A stretch of 64,000 nt of DNA, taken from Ruegeria conchae. GTDB taxonomy: Bacteria > Pseudomonadota > Alphaproteobacteria > Rhodobacterales > Rhodobacteraceae. Where the stretch lies: the NCBI RefSeq assembly GCF_000192475.1, contig NZ_AEYW01000013.1:372001-436000 (forward strand), in the 5' to 3' direction. Position numbers and translations under genes: made by a program. Positions 1-8,010 of the stretch are shown here, in pieces. A model generated the notes under the pieces. That model did not search any database. It saw only the letters and a program-made list of their open reading frames with translations, and was not told where the DNA came from. How positions within the stretch are numbered: the stretch's first letter is position 1; each line of letters begins with the position of its first letter.

Positions 1-656
1 ATTACGCCGCCACATTGGTGCCCGCAATCGAGGCGGCGCTTGAGGATCACGATTCGGTTCGCCTGCTGGCGATCGCAACGCCTGAGTTCAAAGGATACGA
101 CCTCGGCGCGGCATGGTCTGATACCAAGCTGGGGCTCAGTCATTGGCGTGGTTTTGATCGGATCGGGGTTGTCGCCGATCAAGGCTGGGTTCAGACAAGT
201 ATCCGATTGGCCGCCCCCATACTTCCGTGCCCTGTGCAGGTTTTTGGGATGGATGAAGTGGAAGAGGCGCGCCGCTGGATGCGTGAGTCTCTCGGGGCGA
301 TCCATGTGACCGATCTAGGTGGGCCGTGTGTTCAGATTAGTCTGATGGGCAAGCTTGATTCTGAAGAATACGGTCAGGCGCAATCCGACCTGGATGCAAT
401 GTTGCGTGAACGCGACGGATTTCGTCTCCTGATTGATCTGCGCGAATTTGATGGCTGGCAAGGACTTACTGCGATGGCGGCGCATTTTCGGTTGGCCGCT
501 GGTCATATCGGTATGTTGGACCGTGCAGCGATTGTTGGCGATAAGAGCTGGCAAAAGATGGCGCAACGCATGGCCAGTCACGTATTGGGGACCCGGACAC
601 AGTATTTTCCTGCAGAAGAGTTCGAAAATGCGAAAACCTGGCTTGCGGCAGGGTAA
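1..656 (+). CDS. Tandem SpoIIAA-like (STAS) domain protein, 5' end outside window
   Basis: The frame is open from base 3, and the TTG and GTG at 15-20 look internal, so the true start lies upstream. About 218 residues are visible. They form two successive SpoIIAA-like modules (the DUF3478/SpoIIAA-like branch of the STAS superfamily). The first starts near PAIEAALEDHDSVRLL and ends near the EARRWM helix. The second runs from VQISLMGKLDSEEY to the C-terminus and repeats the same pattern: an ISLMGKL strand, an RLLIDLREFDGW strand, a VGDKSW strand and an EEFENAKTWL helix. Proteins of this type are small cytoplasmic proteins, often linked to stress or membrane association, with no defined reaction. 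The duplication itself is visible; function is unknown. A probable small RNA follows. Confidence 0.8.
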   Translation, partial: YAATLVPAIEAALEDHDSVRLLAIATPEFKGYDLGAAWSDTKLGLSHWRGFDRIGVVADQGWVQTSIRLAAPILPCPVQVFGMDEVEEARRWMRESLGAIHVTDLGGPCVQISLMGKLDSEEYGQAQSDLDAMLRERDGFRLLIDLREFDGWQGLTAMAAHFRLAAGHIGMLDRAAIVGDKSWQKMAQRMASHVLGTRTQYFPAEEFENAKTWLAAG

Positions 657-832
657 GCTTGCTCAAGTAATAGCTATTGGAAACAATGCCTTGACCGGCG
701 CCAAATTGATCTTTTCCAAGGTGACGTTACGGAATGCAGGCAATCGAGTACGTTTTTATTGACTGGCTGGTCAAAAAATTAAAGTGTGCGTTTTATCTTT
801 CCCACGTTGCGAGGGAAGGGTGAAAACTGTTT

Positions 833-931
833 CGCGCCGCTGTGGGCTGCCACTCACTCGACCTTCGGTCTCCGGGCTCTTCTACCCCCTCAGAGTTCGG
901 GTCTGAACCACAGCGGCGCGGTTATTTTTTT
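833..931 (+). ncRNA. Probable small RNA closed by a 13-bp stem and ending in an intrinsic terminator
   Basis: Bases 833-845 and 908-920 are perfect complements (13 bp, GC-rich) and enclose a 62-base loop. They are followed directly by a uridine run at 925-931, so the closing stem doubles as a rho-independent terminator. The loop contains a small GACC/GGUC hairpin and an unpaired ACCCCCUC segment that resembles an anti-Shine-Dalgarno sequence, as in several base-pairing sRNAs. No coding frame explains the stretch. The 5' end could lie further upstream: a TTGACT at 759-764 with a poor AT-rich -10 region would start an RNA near 790 of about 140 bases. It does not match 6S, SRP RNA, RNase P or tmRNA features that I recognise. 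It could instead be only a long-loop terminator. Confidence 0.55.
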
Positions 932-945
932 GATCTGGCCCTAAG

Positions 946-1146
946 ATGAAACTCCGCTCAGTTTTGAACCGAATTTTGATTTGGGAAAGGTCGGATCGAC
1001 CTCGAGTCAGCAGCGTCCCAGATGAAGCGCGCAAAAACTTGAAACAAGCGGCAAATCGGGCTGAATTGGTCGAATTGTTCGGCGCAGAATTACGAGACCG
1101 AAATGTGCTCCAAGAATTACCACCAACTCAGAAAGCTAAATTCTGA
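946..1146 (+). CDS. Small charged hypothetical protein
   Basis: An ATG at 946 opens a 66-residue frame ending at TGA 1146. The product is soluble and strongly charged, with an amphipathic stretch around EARKNLKQAANRAELVELFG, and has no membrane segment or recognisable domain. There is no convincing ribosome binding site before the ATG, which sits only 15 bases after the terminator run of the RNA-like element upstream. It may be a genuine small protein or a chance frame. I do not recognise the family. Confidence 0.35.
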   Translation: MKLRSVLNRILIWERSDRPRVSSVPDEARKNLKQAANRAELVELFGAELRDRNVLQELPPTQKAKF

Positions 1147-1155
1147 CATATAGTT

Positions 1156-1389
1156 TTATGAATTGCCCAAACGTGCGGCACGCCCGCCACGACGCCTGGC
1201 CAGACGCGGTTTGCGTTCGGGAAGGTCTTGCATAATCTCGGCCCGTTCGCTGCTATTCATTTTGGACCAGCGCGAGATCTCGTCAATTGTACGATAGCAA
1301 CCAGTGCAGATACGCTCGGTCGGGTGAACGACGCAGATCTGGATGCAAGGGCTTTCGACCTCGTCCCGTTTCCAAACCATGTTCGTCAT
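1156..1389 (-). CDS. DUF1289 domain protein
   Basis: About 77 residues. The core VESPCIQICVVHPTERICTG with the following GCYRTIDEISRW is the DUF1289 signature: four cysteines arranged as CxxxC and CxxC, probably a small metal or redox knuckle, followed by a helix ending in the W-x-x-M pattern typical of the family. The C-terminus is basic (RKPRLARRRGGR). The frame extends back to a TTG at 1410 overlapping the ruvX stop, but ATG at 1389 (or at 1380, MVWKRDE) is the more likely start. The gene is co-directional with ruvX and ccmI and probably co-transcribed. Cellular role is unknown. Confidence 0.85.
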   Translation of the reverse strand: MTNMVWKRDEVESPCIQICVVHPTERICTGCYRTIDEISRWSKMNSSERAEIMQDLPERKPRLARRRGGRAARLGNS

Positions 1390-1406
1390 TGGCGATATCC
1401 GATCCG

Positions 1407-1871
1407 TCAAAGAAAGCGCAGTCTGTCCAGCGCCCCTTGCAGGATATAGCCGGCGGCGACGTGATCGATAACCTGTCCGCGACGTTTTCGTGTCGTATCC
1501 GCCTCCAACAGTGCTTTTTCTGCCGCAACCGTGCTAAGCCGTTCGTCCCAGAACCCGATGGGCAGATCGGTTAAACGTGCCAGATTACGGGCAAATGCAC
1601 GCGTGGACTGACATCTTGGTCCCTCGCTGCCGTCCATGTTGCGAGGCAGCCCTAAGACAATACCGCCAATCTCACGGTCGGTCACGATCTCGATCAAACG
1701 CGCGGAATCCAGCGTGAATTTCTTACGACGAACGGTTTCAAGCGGAGTCGCAACGCCACGCATTCGGTCGGACACCGCAACCCCAATGGTTTTCTCGCCC
1801 AGATCAAGACCCATGAGGGCCGACATCGGTGAAAGGGCGGCGGCGAATTCCTCGAAGGCATCGTGGATCAT
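1407..1871 (-). CDS. ruvX: Putative pre-16S rRNA nuclease / Holliday junction resolvase-like protein
   Basis: 154 residues, with the RNase H-like fold of the YqgF/RuvX family. The first strand MGLDLGEKTIGVAVSD carries the invariant aspartate, the middle motif GIVLGLPRNMDGSEGP is the family signature, and the acidic DERLST segment and the terminal D-H-x-A-A motif (IDHVAAGYIL) complete the active site. Family members process the 5' end of 16S rRNA and were earlier proposed as resolvases. The ATG at 1871 overlaps the ccmI stop in an ATGA arrangement, so translation is probably coupled. An internal start (MSALMGLDLG, residue 16) would give the more usual family N-terminus and is a reasonable alternative. 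Confidence 0.92.
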   Translation of the reverse strand: MIHDAFEEFAAALSPMSALMGLDLGEKTIGVAVSDRMRGVATPLETVRRKKFTLDSARLIEIVTDREIGGIVLGLPRNMDGSEGPRCQSTRAFARNLARLTDLPIGFWDERLSTVAAEKALLEADTTRKRRGQVIDHVAAGYILQGALDRLRFL

Positions 1872-3097
1872 TGTGCTATACCAGCCTGAACTGATGCAGC
1901 GTCGATCATTTGCAACGCCTGATCGTTACCCGCGAAAACTGCAACAGCCTCGTCACGAATTTTTATCGCCTGCGCCGCTTCGCCCAATACGCCTAAGGCT
2001 GCGATCAGTCGCGCCCATTCCTCGGGCGATCCACCTTCGCTGGCAAGCCGTTCAGAAAGCCGATCCACCATTCCTCGTATCATGTCCTGACGTTCTTCGG
2101 GCGATAGCTCGGCGGCAGCGTCCATATCTTCCTGGCTGGGACCTGGTGCCGCTGGCGTTGCAGACAGATCCGGCGCGTTGAATACCCCTGCGCGAAACGC
2201 CAAATCGTCGATCTGGGCACGAATGGCGTCTGCCCAAGGCGCACCTGCAGGTGCGTCGCGCAATGTATCCACCCAAACCCGATAGGCCATATCTGGTCGT
2301 CCGGTCTGCGCCAGCATTTGTCCCCAATAATATCGCGCAGGACCCAATCTTGGATTTCGCTCGAGCGCGTATCGCAATGCCTCCTCCGCTTCGGGAGAGA
2401 CATAACCACCAGCGGCCAGAATCATCATCTCGGCCTGATCCGAGTAAGCTTGTGCCGGTGCGCTTTCACCCGACAGTTCGATTACACGCGTCTGCGCCTC
2501 ATAACCTGCTTTAAAGTTTCCGGCATTGGTCTCATGCTGCGCTAACAGAGTTTGCCCCTGCAGATCATCCGGTCGTACGGCCACTGTTTCGCGCAATCGA
2601 TTCAGAAGGTTTTCGTAACTTTCGTCCAGTGGCGGTGCTTGCACCGGCGTTGCTAATTCCTCGGCTTCTGCCTGGCCAGGCCGGTTCTCGCGCAGTTCTT
2701 CTGCCAATTCCAACCGCGCCGAGAGTGGCATATCTGGAAATCCGGCAGCGCCCAGTTGGCGATACATTACCAATGCTCCACCAATCAGTATGGCCGCCAT
2801 GACGACGAAGGCCACCAAGGTGACTGTTGGTGATGGTCCTGTACTTTCAGCCTCGCCGCGCATCTGCGCATCAGCAGCCAGGATTCGGCGCGAGATTTCC
2901 GTGCGCACGCGTTCGGCATCGGCTTTTGCGATTACCCCGCGCGCCAAGTCTCGATCAACGCTTGTCAGCTGTTCGCGATAGACCCGCAGGTCATAGGCGG
3001 CGGTAGGGCCAGTGCCGCGACGACCGCGCAGCATGGTGTAACCCAAAAAAACGGCGATGAGCAGTGCAATCAGGAAGATGAGAACCCAAAACGACAT
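1868..3097 (-). CDS. ccmI: Cytochrome c biogenesis protein CcmI
   Basis: 409 residues. The N-terminus is a membrane segment (FWVLIFLIALLIAVFLGYTM) followed by a cytoplasmic stretch with the CcmI hallmark YDLRVYREQLTSVDRDLARG, a second membrane segment near residue 100 (VTLVAFVVMAAILIGGALVMY), and then a periplasmic tetratricopeptide-like domain to the end. CcmI is the apocytochrome c chaperone that delivers substrate to the CcmF/CcmH haem ligation complex. A strong ribosome binding site (GGAGGG) lies just before the ATG. It is separated by about 31 kb from the other ccm genes (34.6-37.4 kb) and heads a run with ruvX and a DUF1289 gene. Confidence 0.92.
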   Translation of the reverse strand: MSFWVLIFLIALLIAVFLGYTMLRGRRGTGPTAAYDLRVYREQLTSVDRDLARGVIAKADAERVRTEISRRILAADAQMRGEAESTGPSPTVTLVAFVVMAAILIGGALVMYRQLGAAGFPDMPLSARLELAEELRENRPGQAEAEELATPVQAPPLDESYENLLNRLRETVAVRPDDLQGQTLLAQHETNAGNFKAGYEAQTRVIELSGESAPAQAYSDQAEMMILAAGGYVSPEAEEALRYALERNPRLGPARYYWGQMLAQTGRPDMAYRVWVDTLRDAPAGAPWADAIRAQIDDLAFRAGVFNAPDLSATPAAPGPSQEDMDAAAELSPEERQDMIRGMVDRLSERLASEGGSPEEWARLIAALGVLGEAAQAIKIRDEAVAVFAGNDQALQMIDAASVQAGIAQ

Positions 3098-3177
3098 GGT
3101 CCCTCCAAAATGGTTGCCCTGACTTAGACCTGTCTGCGCATGGAAAAAAGGGACAAATGGCCGCTAGGGGCGGTCAT

Positions 3178-3222
3178 GTCGCAATAGTGCATTATTGCGA
3201 CGTTGTGCGGCAGGGCTAATAT
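3178..3222 (+). promoter_or_regulatory. Promoter of the sarcosine oxidase operon with overlapping palindromic operator
   Basis: A perfect inverted repeat, GTCGCAATA (3178-3186) and TATTGCGAC (3193-3201), is separated by 6 bases. Its right arm contains a -35-like TTGCGA (3195-3200), followed after 16 bases by a -10-like TAATAT (3217-3222). Transcription would begin near 3229, about 45 bases before the soxB ATG at 3275. A second, weaker palindrome (ATGGCCGC 3157-3164, GCGGTCAT 3170-3177) adjoins it. The arrangement suggests a repressor or activator site overlapping the promoter. The regulator is not encoded next to it. Confidence 0.6.
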
Positions 3223-3274
3223 GTCAATGCACGGCATATCTGCGCCAATCATCGAAGACCGAACGGATTCGCTC

Positions 3275-4519
3275 ATGAAACACTACTCAGCCTTTGCTGT
3301 GGCGCGCGAAGCGCTGCGCTACCATACCGGGTGGGAACGCGCCTGGCGTTCTCCTGAACCGAAAAAGCGCTATGACGCTATCATCGTCGGTGCAGGTGGT
3401 CATGGTCTGGCAACTGCTTACTATCTTGGAAAGAACTACGGCATTCAGAATGTTGCAGTGATCGAGAAGGGCTGGCTGGGCGGTGGCAATACGGGCCGGA
3501 ACACGACCATTATCCGTTCGAACTATCTGCAGGACCCTTCAGCGGCGATCTATGAAAAGGCGCGCGGCTTGTATGAGGATCTTAGCCAGGAGTTGAACTA
3601 CAACATCATGTTCAGCCCGCGCGGCGTGATCATGCTGGCGCAGACTCAGCACGAGATTCGCGGCTATCAGCGCACCGCGCATGCGAATGCGCTGCAGGGT
3701 GTTCAGACCGAGTGGATTGGACCCGAGCGCGTGAAAGAGCTGGTGCCGATCATCAATCTGGAAGGCCCGCGCTATCCGGTTCTGGGCGGGCTCTGGCAGG
3801 AGCGTGGCGGCACCGCGCGCCATGATGCCGTGGCGTGGGGCTATGCACGTGCATGTTCCGCAATGGGTATGGACATCATCCAGCAGTGCGAAGTTACCGG
3901 CGTGCGTCAGGAAAATGGCCGCGTTGTCGGTGTCGACACCACCAAGGGTGCCATCGATTGTGACAAGCTGGGAATCGTAGTTGCGGGCCATTCCGGTCAG
4001 CTGGCCGAGATGGCGGGATTTCGTCTGCCGCTCGAGGCCGTTGCCCTGCAAGCGCTGGTGTCCGAGCCAATCAAACCCTGCATGGATGTGGTCGTCATGG
4101 CCAACACGGTGCATGGTTATATGTCTCAGTCCGACAAGGGCGAGATGGTGATCGGTGGCGGTACAGATGCCTATAACAACTTCACCCAACGCGGTTCGTT
4201 CCACCACATTGAGGAAACCGTCCGCGCGCTGGTTGAGACCTTCCCGATGATCTCGCGCCTCAAGATGCTGCGCCAGTGGGGTGGTATCGTGGACATGACT
4301 GGCGACCGGTCTCCAATCCTGTCGAAGACGCCGTTGCAGGGCTGCTTTATCAACGGTGGCTGGGGCACCGGAGGCTTCAAGGCGATTCCGGGATCCGGCT
4401 GGGGCATGGCACAGCTGATGGCGACCGGCCACTCATCGCTGACTGAAGCCTTCTCGCTCGACCGCTTCAAAGAGGGCCGCTTCATCGACGAAAGCGTCGC
4501 CGCCGGGGTGGCGCACTAG
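3275..4519 (+). CDS. soxB: Heterotetrameric sarcosine oxidase, beta subunit
   Basis: 414 residues from the ATG at 3275, which gives the family's usual N-terminus (MKHYSAF then REALRYHTGWERAWRSP); the frame is open further upstream, but that part has no family match and would include the predicted promoter. The FAD-binding GAGGHG motif is at residues 39-44. A histidine in GGTARHDAVAW (residue 183) is at the position of the covalent FMN attachment histidine of the family. The beta subunit oxidises sarcosine (N-methylglycine) to glycine, passing the methyl carbon to tetrahydrofolate in the alpha subunit, with hydrogen peroxide as by-product. It is the first gene of soxBDAG. Confidence 0.95.
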   Translation: MKHYSAFAVAREALRYHTGWERAWRSPEPKKRYDAIIVGAGGHGLATAYYLGKNYGIQNVAVIEKGWLGGGNTGRNTTIIRSNYLQDPSAAIYEKARGLYEDLSQELNYNIMFSPRGVIMLAQTQHEIRGYQRTAHANALQGVQTEWIGPERVKELVPIINLEGPRYPVLGGLWQERGGTARHDAVAWGYARACSAMGMDIIQQCEVTGVRQENGRVVGVDTTKGAIDCDKLGIVVAGHSGQLAEMAGFRLPLEAVALQALVSEPIKPCMDVVVMANTVHGYMSQSDKGEMVIGGGTDAYNNFTQRGSFHHIEETVRALVETFPMISRLKMLRQWGGIVDMTGDRSPILSKTPLQGCFINGGWGTGGFKAIPGSGWGMAQLMATGHSSLTEAFSLDRFKEGRFIDESVAAGVAH

Positions 4520-4595
4520 GGGTACACCCCAAACGCGCCACTGATTAGAATTCTGGTCGGCCAAGTTGTCGACCAACCGCCAAAAGGATGAACAT

Positions 4596-4925
4596 ATGCT
4601 GATCCTAAATTGCCCCTATTGCGGCGTCGACGCCGAAGAAACTGAATTGGCTGCTGGTGGCGAGGCGCATCTGAAGCGCTTTGGCCCTGGTTCGTCTGAT
4701 GACGAATTCCATGACTACCTGTTCATGCGTGAAAACCCCAAGGGTGTTCATTTCGAACGCTGGCGCCACGCCAACGGTTGCGGCAAGTGGTTTCACGCCG
4801 CCCGTTGCACCCAATCACTCGAGGTGTTCGGGACCTATTCCGCCCAGACCACCGAGCCGCCAAAAGAAATCAAAGACGCCATCACCGCAAAACGCCCTGG
4901 ATGGACGTGGAGAGAGTTCTCCTGA
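4596..4925 (+). CDS. soxD: Sarcosine oxidase, delta subunit
   Basis: 109 residues from the ATG at 4596, preceded by AAAGGA at 7-8 bases. The small delta subunit binds structural zinc; the expected ligands are visible as CPYCG near the N-terminus (Cys6, Cys9) and the histidine-cysteine pair in GCGKWFHAARC. It lies 76 bases after soxB and 70 bases before soxA. The soxD-soxA gap contains a hairpin repeat that is also found downstream of soxG and before ccmA. Confidence 0.95.
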   Translation: MLILNCPYCGVDAEETELAAGGEAHLKRFGPGSSDDEFHDYLFMRENPKGVHFERWRHANGCGKWFHAARCTQSLEVFGTYSAQTTEPPKEIKDAITAKRPGWTWREFS

Positions 4926-4927
4926 TG

Positions 4928-4975
4928 CTTCATCTTTTCAAAAATACTCCCGCCGGAGGCTCCTCTGACGCCTCC
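4928..4975 (+). repeat. Intergenic hairpin repeat, copy 1 (inside sox operon)
   Basis: The element has a conserved head, CTTCATCT, then four variable bases, AAAAATA and a C-rich tail, followed by a hairpin with arms GGAGGC (4955-4960) and GCCTCC (4970-4975). The same head and a GC hairpin occur at 8593-8657 (opposite strand) and 34482-34531. Here it lies between soxD and soxA, where the hairpin could act on mRNA stability or expression ratio within the operon. Confidence 0.6.
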
Positions 4976-4995
4976 ACCCGCGAAAGGTCCGCACT

Positions 4996-7900
4996 ATGAG
5001 CACCCGTCTCGCAAAACAAGGCCGGCTAATCGACCGGTCGAAACCGGTCAACTTTTCCTTCAATGGCACCTCGATGCAGGGTTACGAAGGTGACACGCTT
5101 GCCTCGGCTCTGCTGGCCAATGACCAGATGATGATGGGCCGGTCTTTCAAGTATCACCGTCCGCGCGGCGTCGTTGCCAGCGGCGCGGAAGAGCCTAACG
5201 CTCTGGTCGGGTTGGGGCAGGGCGGCCGCTTCGAACCGAACCAGCGCGCGACCACGACCGAACTGTTCAATGGTCTGACCTCGGTGTCGCAGAACCACTG
5301 GCCGAACCTTGAGTTCGACATTGGTGCAATCAACACGCATCTGTCACGGTTCTTGCCGGCCGGTTTCTACTATAAGATGTTCATCCACCCGAAGCCATTT
5401 TGGAAACATGTGTATGAACCTTTCATCCGTCAGTCGGCGGGCCTGGGCAAAGCGCCGGATAAGGAAACCAAGGACGCGGACACCTACGAACACTTCTATG
5501 CTTTCACCGATGTTCTGGTGATTGGTGGTGGTATCGCAGGTCTTCAAGCCGCCAAAACGGTTGCGCAGTCGGGTGCCAAGGTGTTGCTGATCGAGCAAAC
5601 CGCCCATTGGGGTGGTCGCGCCCCGGTTGATGGCGGAACTGTCGGCGGTGAGCCTGTGGATAAGTTCGTGGAACAATTAGTTTCCGAACTCGAAACAATG
5701 GACAACGTCACCATGCGCAACCGTTGCATTGGGGCAGGGGTCTATGATCACGGCTATGTGTTGGGATACGAACGTCTAACCGACCATAAACCCGGCACCC
5801 AAGGTCCGCGTCACCGTTTGTGGCGGATCCGCGCCAATCAGGTGGTTACGGCGACAGGGGCAATCGAACGACCGCTTTCCTTCGCTGGGAATGACGTACC
5901 AGGTGTGATGCTGGCCGCAGCTATGCGCGACTATGTGGTCAACTGGGGTGTGACTCCGGGTGAGCGGGTCATCGTTGCGACGAACAATGACGATGCTTAT
6001 CGCACGGCGATCATTCTGAAGCAGGCAGGTGTAGATGTTCTGCGTGTGGTCGATGCGCGCGATACCGCAGGTCCAATGGCAGAAGAGGCGCGACAGCTGG
6101 GCATCCGTGTTGATCCGGGCAAGGCGATTGCAAAGGTCAAAGGCGGCAAGCGCGTGAAAAAGGTCGAGCTTTGCAACCAGAACGGCATCGGCGGCGCGCG
6201 CGAAGAGGTTGAGTGTGATGCGGTTGCGATGTCGGGCGGCTGGTCTCCAGTTGTTCACATGTGGTCGCACTGTGGTGGCAAGCTGATCTGGGATGAGGCC
6301 CAGGTCCATTTCCGCCCCGACCCGGCGCGTCCGCCTCTGGGTGCCAATGGTGAAGGGTTCGTCGTTGCAGCTGGGGCGTCGAACGGACCGCTGGCATTGG
6401 CCGAGGTTCTGACTGATGCACATGCGGCAGGTAAAGCAGCCGCCAAAGCAGCGGGTTTCAAACCCAAGAACACCAAGACTCCTGTTGGTGAAACCACCGA
6501 AGAAGCTGCGATGGAAGCCGTCTGGCTCATGCCTGCCAATGCAGAGATTCAGCTACGCATGAAGTCATGGCTCGACTTCCAGAATGACGTCAAAGTCTCT
6601 GATGTGCAGCTAGCAGCCCGCGAAGGCTATGAGAGTGTTGAACACACCAAGCGGTATACCACTCTGGGCATGGCGACGGATCAAGGTAAGCTGAGTAACA
6701 TCAATGGTTTGGCGATCTTGGCTGATGCGCTTGAGTCCGAGATCCCGAAAGTGGGAACCACTACTTTCCGCCCGCCATATACGCCCATTTCGATGGGTGC
6801 GATTGGTGGCGAAGCGCGCGGTGACGTGTTCCAGCCGATCCGGCAGACGCCGATGCACAATTGGCACGACAAAAATGGCGCTGATTGGGAACCGGTCGTT
6901 CATTGGCGTCGGACGTATGCTTATGTGCGTCCCGGTGAGTCCGTGCATGACGCGGTGAATCGTGAGGTGAAGAACACCCGCGAAAATCTCGGTCTGCTGG
7001 ATGCCTCAACGCTGGGCAAGCTGATCGTCAAAGGCCCCGACGCAGGTAAGTTCCTGGACATGATGTACACCAACATGATGTCCACGCTGAAGATTGGCAA
7101 ATGCCGCTATGGCCTGATGTGTTCGGAAAATGGTTTCCTGATCGACGACGGCGTTGTTGCACGGATCGACGAGGACACATGGCTGTGCCACACCACCACA
7201 GGTGGTGCGGAGCGTATCCATGGTCACATGGAAGAGTGGCTTCAGACCGAGTGGTGGGACTGGAAGGTCTATGTCGCCAACGTCACCGAGCAATATGCTC
7301 AGGTCGCCGTGGTAGGCCCCAACGCGCGCAAGGTGCTGGAAAAGCTTGGCGGCATGGATCTATCGAAAGAGGCGCTGCCATTCATGGAATGGCGCGATGG
7401 CAAGATCGGAGAGTTCGACGCGCGGGCCTACCGCATCTCGTTCTCTGGCGAGCTGTCCTATGAGATCGCGGTTCCCGCTTCTCAGGGTCAGGCGTTCTGG
7501 GACGCTCTGATCGAGGCTGGGCAGGAGTTCGGCGTGATGCCTTACGGCACCGAATGTCTGCACATCCTGCGGGCCGAGAAGGGCTTTATCATGATCGGCG
7601 ATGAGACCGACGGCACCGTGATCCCACAAGATCTGGGGTTGCACTGGGCTCTGTCGAAGAAGAAAGAGGACTATCTCGGAAAACGTGCCCATTCGCGCAG
7701 CCATATGGCCGATCCAGAACGCTGGAAATTAGTCGGTCTTGAGACTGTGGATGGATCGGTTCTGCCGGACGGCGCCTATGCGGTGGGCGAAGGCGTCAAT
7801 GCCAACGGTCAGCGTAATATGATCGGGCGTGTAACTTCGACCTATTATTCGGCCAATCTGGGTAAAGGCATTGCTATGGGCCTGATCAAGCATGGCCCGG

Positions 7901-8010
7901 ATCGGATGGGCGAAGTGGTCGAGTTCCCGGGCACCGATGGCAAAACCTACAAAGCCAAGATCGTGGACCCGATCTTCTATGACAAGGACGGGGAGAAGCA
8001 GAATGTCTGA
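4996..8010 (+). CDS. soxA: Sarcosine oxidase, alpha subunit
   Basis: 1004 residues, the usual length. Domain order: an N-terminal ferredoxin-like fold (about 15-100, with the SFKYHRPRG motif), an FAD/NAD(P)-binding Rossmann domain with GGGIAG at 177-182, and from about residue 600 an aminomethyltransferase (GcvT-like) domain with its C-terminal barrel that binds tetrahydrofolate. The GcvT-like part turns the imine from sarcosine oxidation into 5,10-methylene-THF. The subunit binds NAD+ and shares the active cavity with SoxB. The start has an AAAGG site upstream. The stop overlaps soxG by 8 bases. Confidence 0.96.
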   Translation: MSTRLAKQGRLIDRSKPVNFSFNGTSMQGYEGDTLASALLANDQMMMGRSFKYHRPRGVVASGAEEPNALVGLGQGGRFEPNQRATTTELFNGLTSVSQNHWPNLEFDIGAINTHLSRFLPAGFYYKMFIHPKPFWKHVYEPFIRQSAGLGKAPDKETKDADTYEHFYAFTDVLVIGGGIAGLQAAKTVAQSGAKVLLIEQTAHWGGRAPVDGGTVGGEPVDKFVEQLVSELETMDNVTMRNRCIGAGVYDHGYVLGYERLTDHKPGTQGPRHRLWRIRANQVVTATGAIERPLSFAGNDVPGVMLAAAMRDYVVNWGVTPGERVIVATNNDDAYRTAIILKQAGVDVLRVVDARDTAGPMAEEARQLGIRVDPGKAIAKVKGGKRVKKVELCNQNGIGGAREEVECDAVAMSGGWSPVVHMWSHCGGKLIWDEAQVHFRPDPARPPLGANGEGFVVAAGASNGPLALAEVLTDAHAAGKAAAKAAGFKPKNTKTPVGETTEEAAMEAVWLMPANAEIQLRMKSWLDFQNDVKVSDVQLAAREGYESVEHTKRYTTLGMATDQGKLSNINGLAILADALESEIPKVGTTTFRPPYTPISMGAIGGEARGDVFQPIRQTPMHNWHDKNGADWEPVVHWRRTYAYVRPGESVHDAVNREVKNTRENLGLLDASTLGKLIVKGPDAGKFLDMMYTNMMSTLKIGKCRYGLMCSENGFLIDDGVVARIDEDTWLCHTTTGGAERIHGHMEEWLQTEWWDWKVYVANVTEQYAQVAVVGPNARKVLEKLGGMDLSKEALPFMEWRDGKIGEFDARAYRISFSGELSYEIAVPASQGQAFWDALIEAGQEFGVMPYGTECLHILRAEKGFIMIGDETDGTVIPQDLGLHWALSKKKEDYLGKRAHSRSHMADPERWKLVGLETVDGSVLPDGAYAVGEGVNANGQRNMIGRVTSTYYSANLGKGIAMGLIKHGPDRMGEVVEFPGTDGKTYKAKIVDPIFYDKDGEKQNV

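Noticed and set aside
833-931. 6S RNA, SRP RNA, RNase P RNA or tmRNA identity for the RNA element
   Set aside because: Length and motifs do not fit: no SRP GGAA tetraloop helix, no RNase P core, no tmRNA tag frame, and no 6S central bubble.
3203-3274. Upstream start for soxB at TTG 3203
   Set aside because: It would add 24 residues without family match and place the start codon inside the predicted promoter. ATG 3275 gives the conserved N-terminus.
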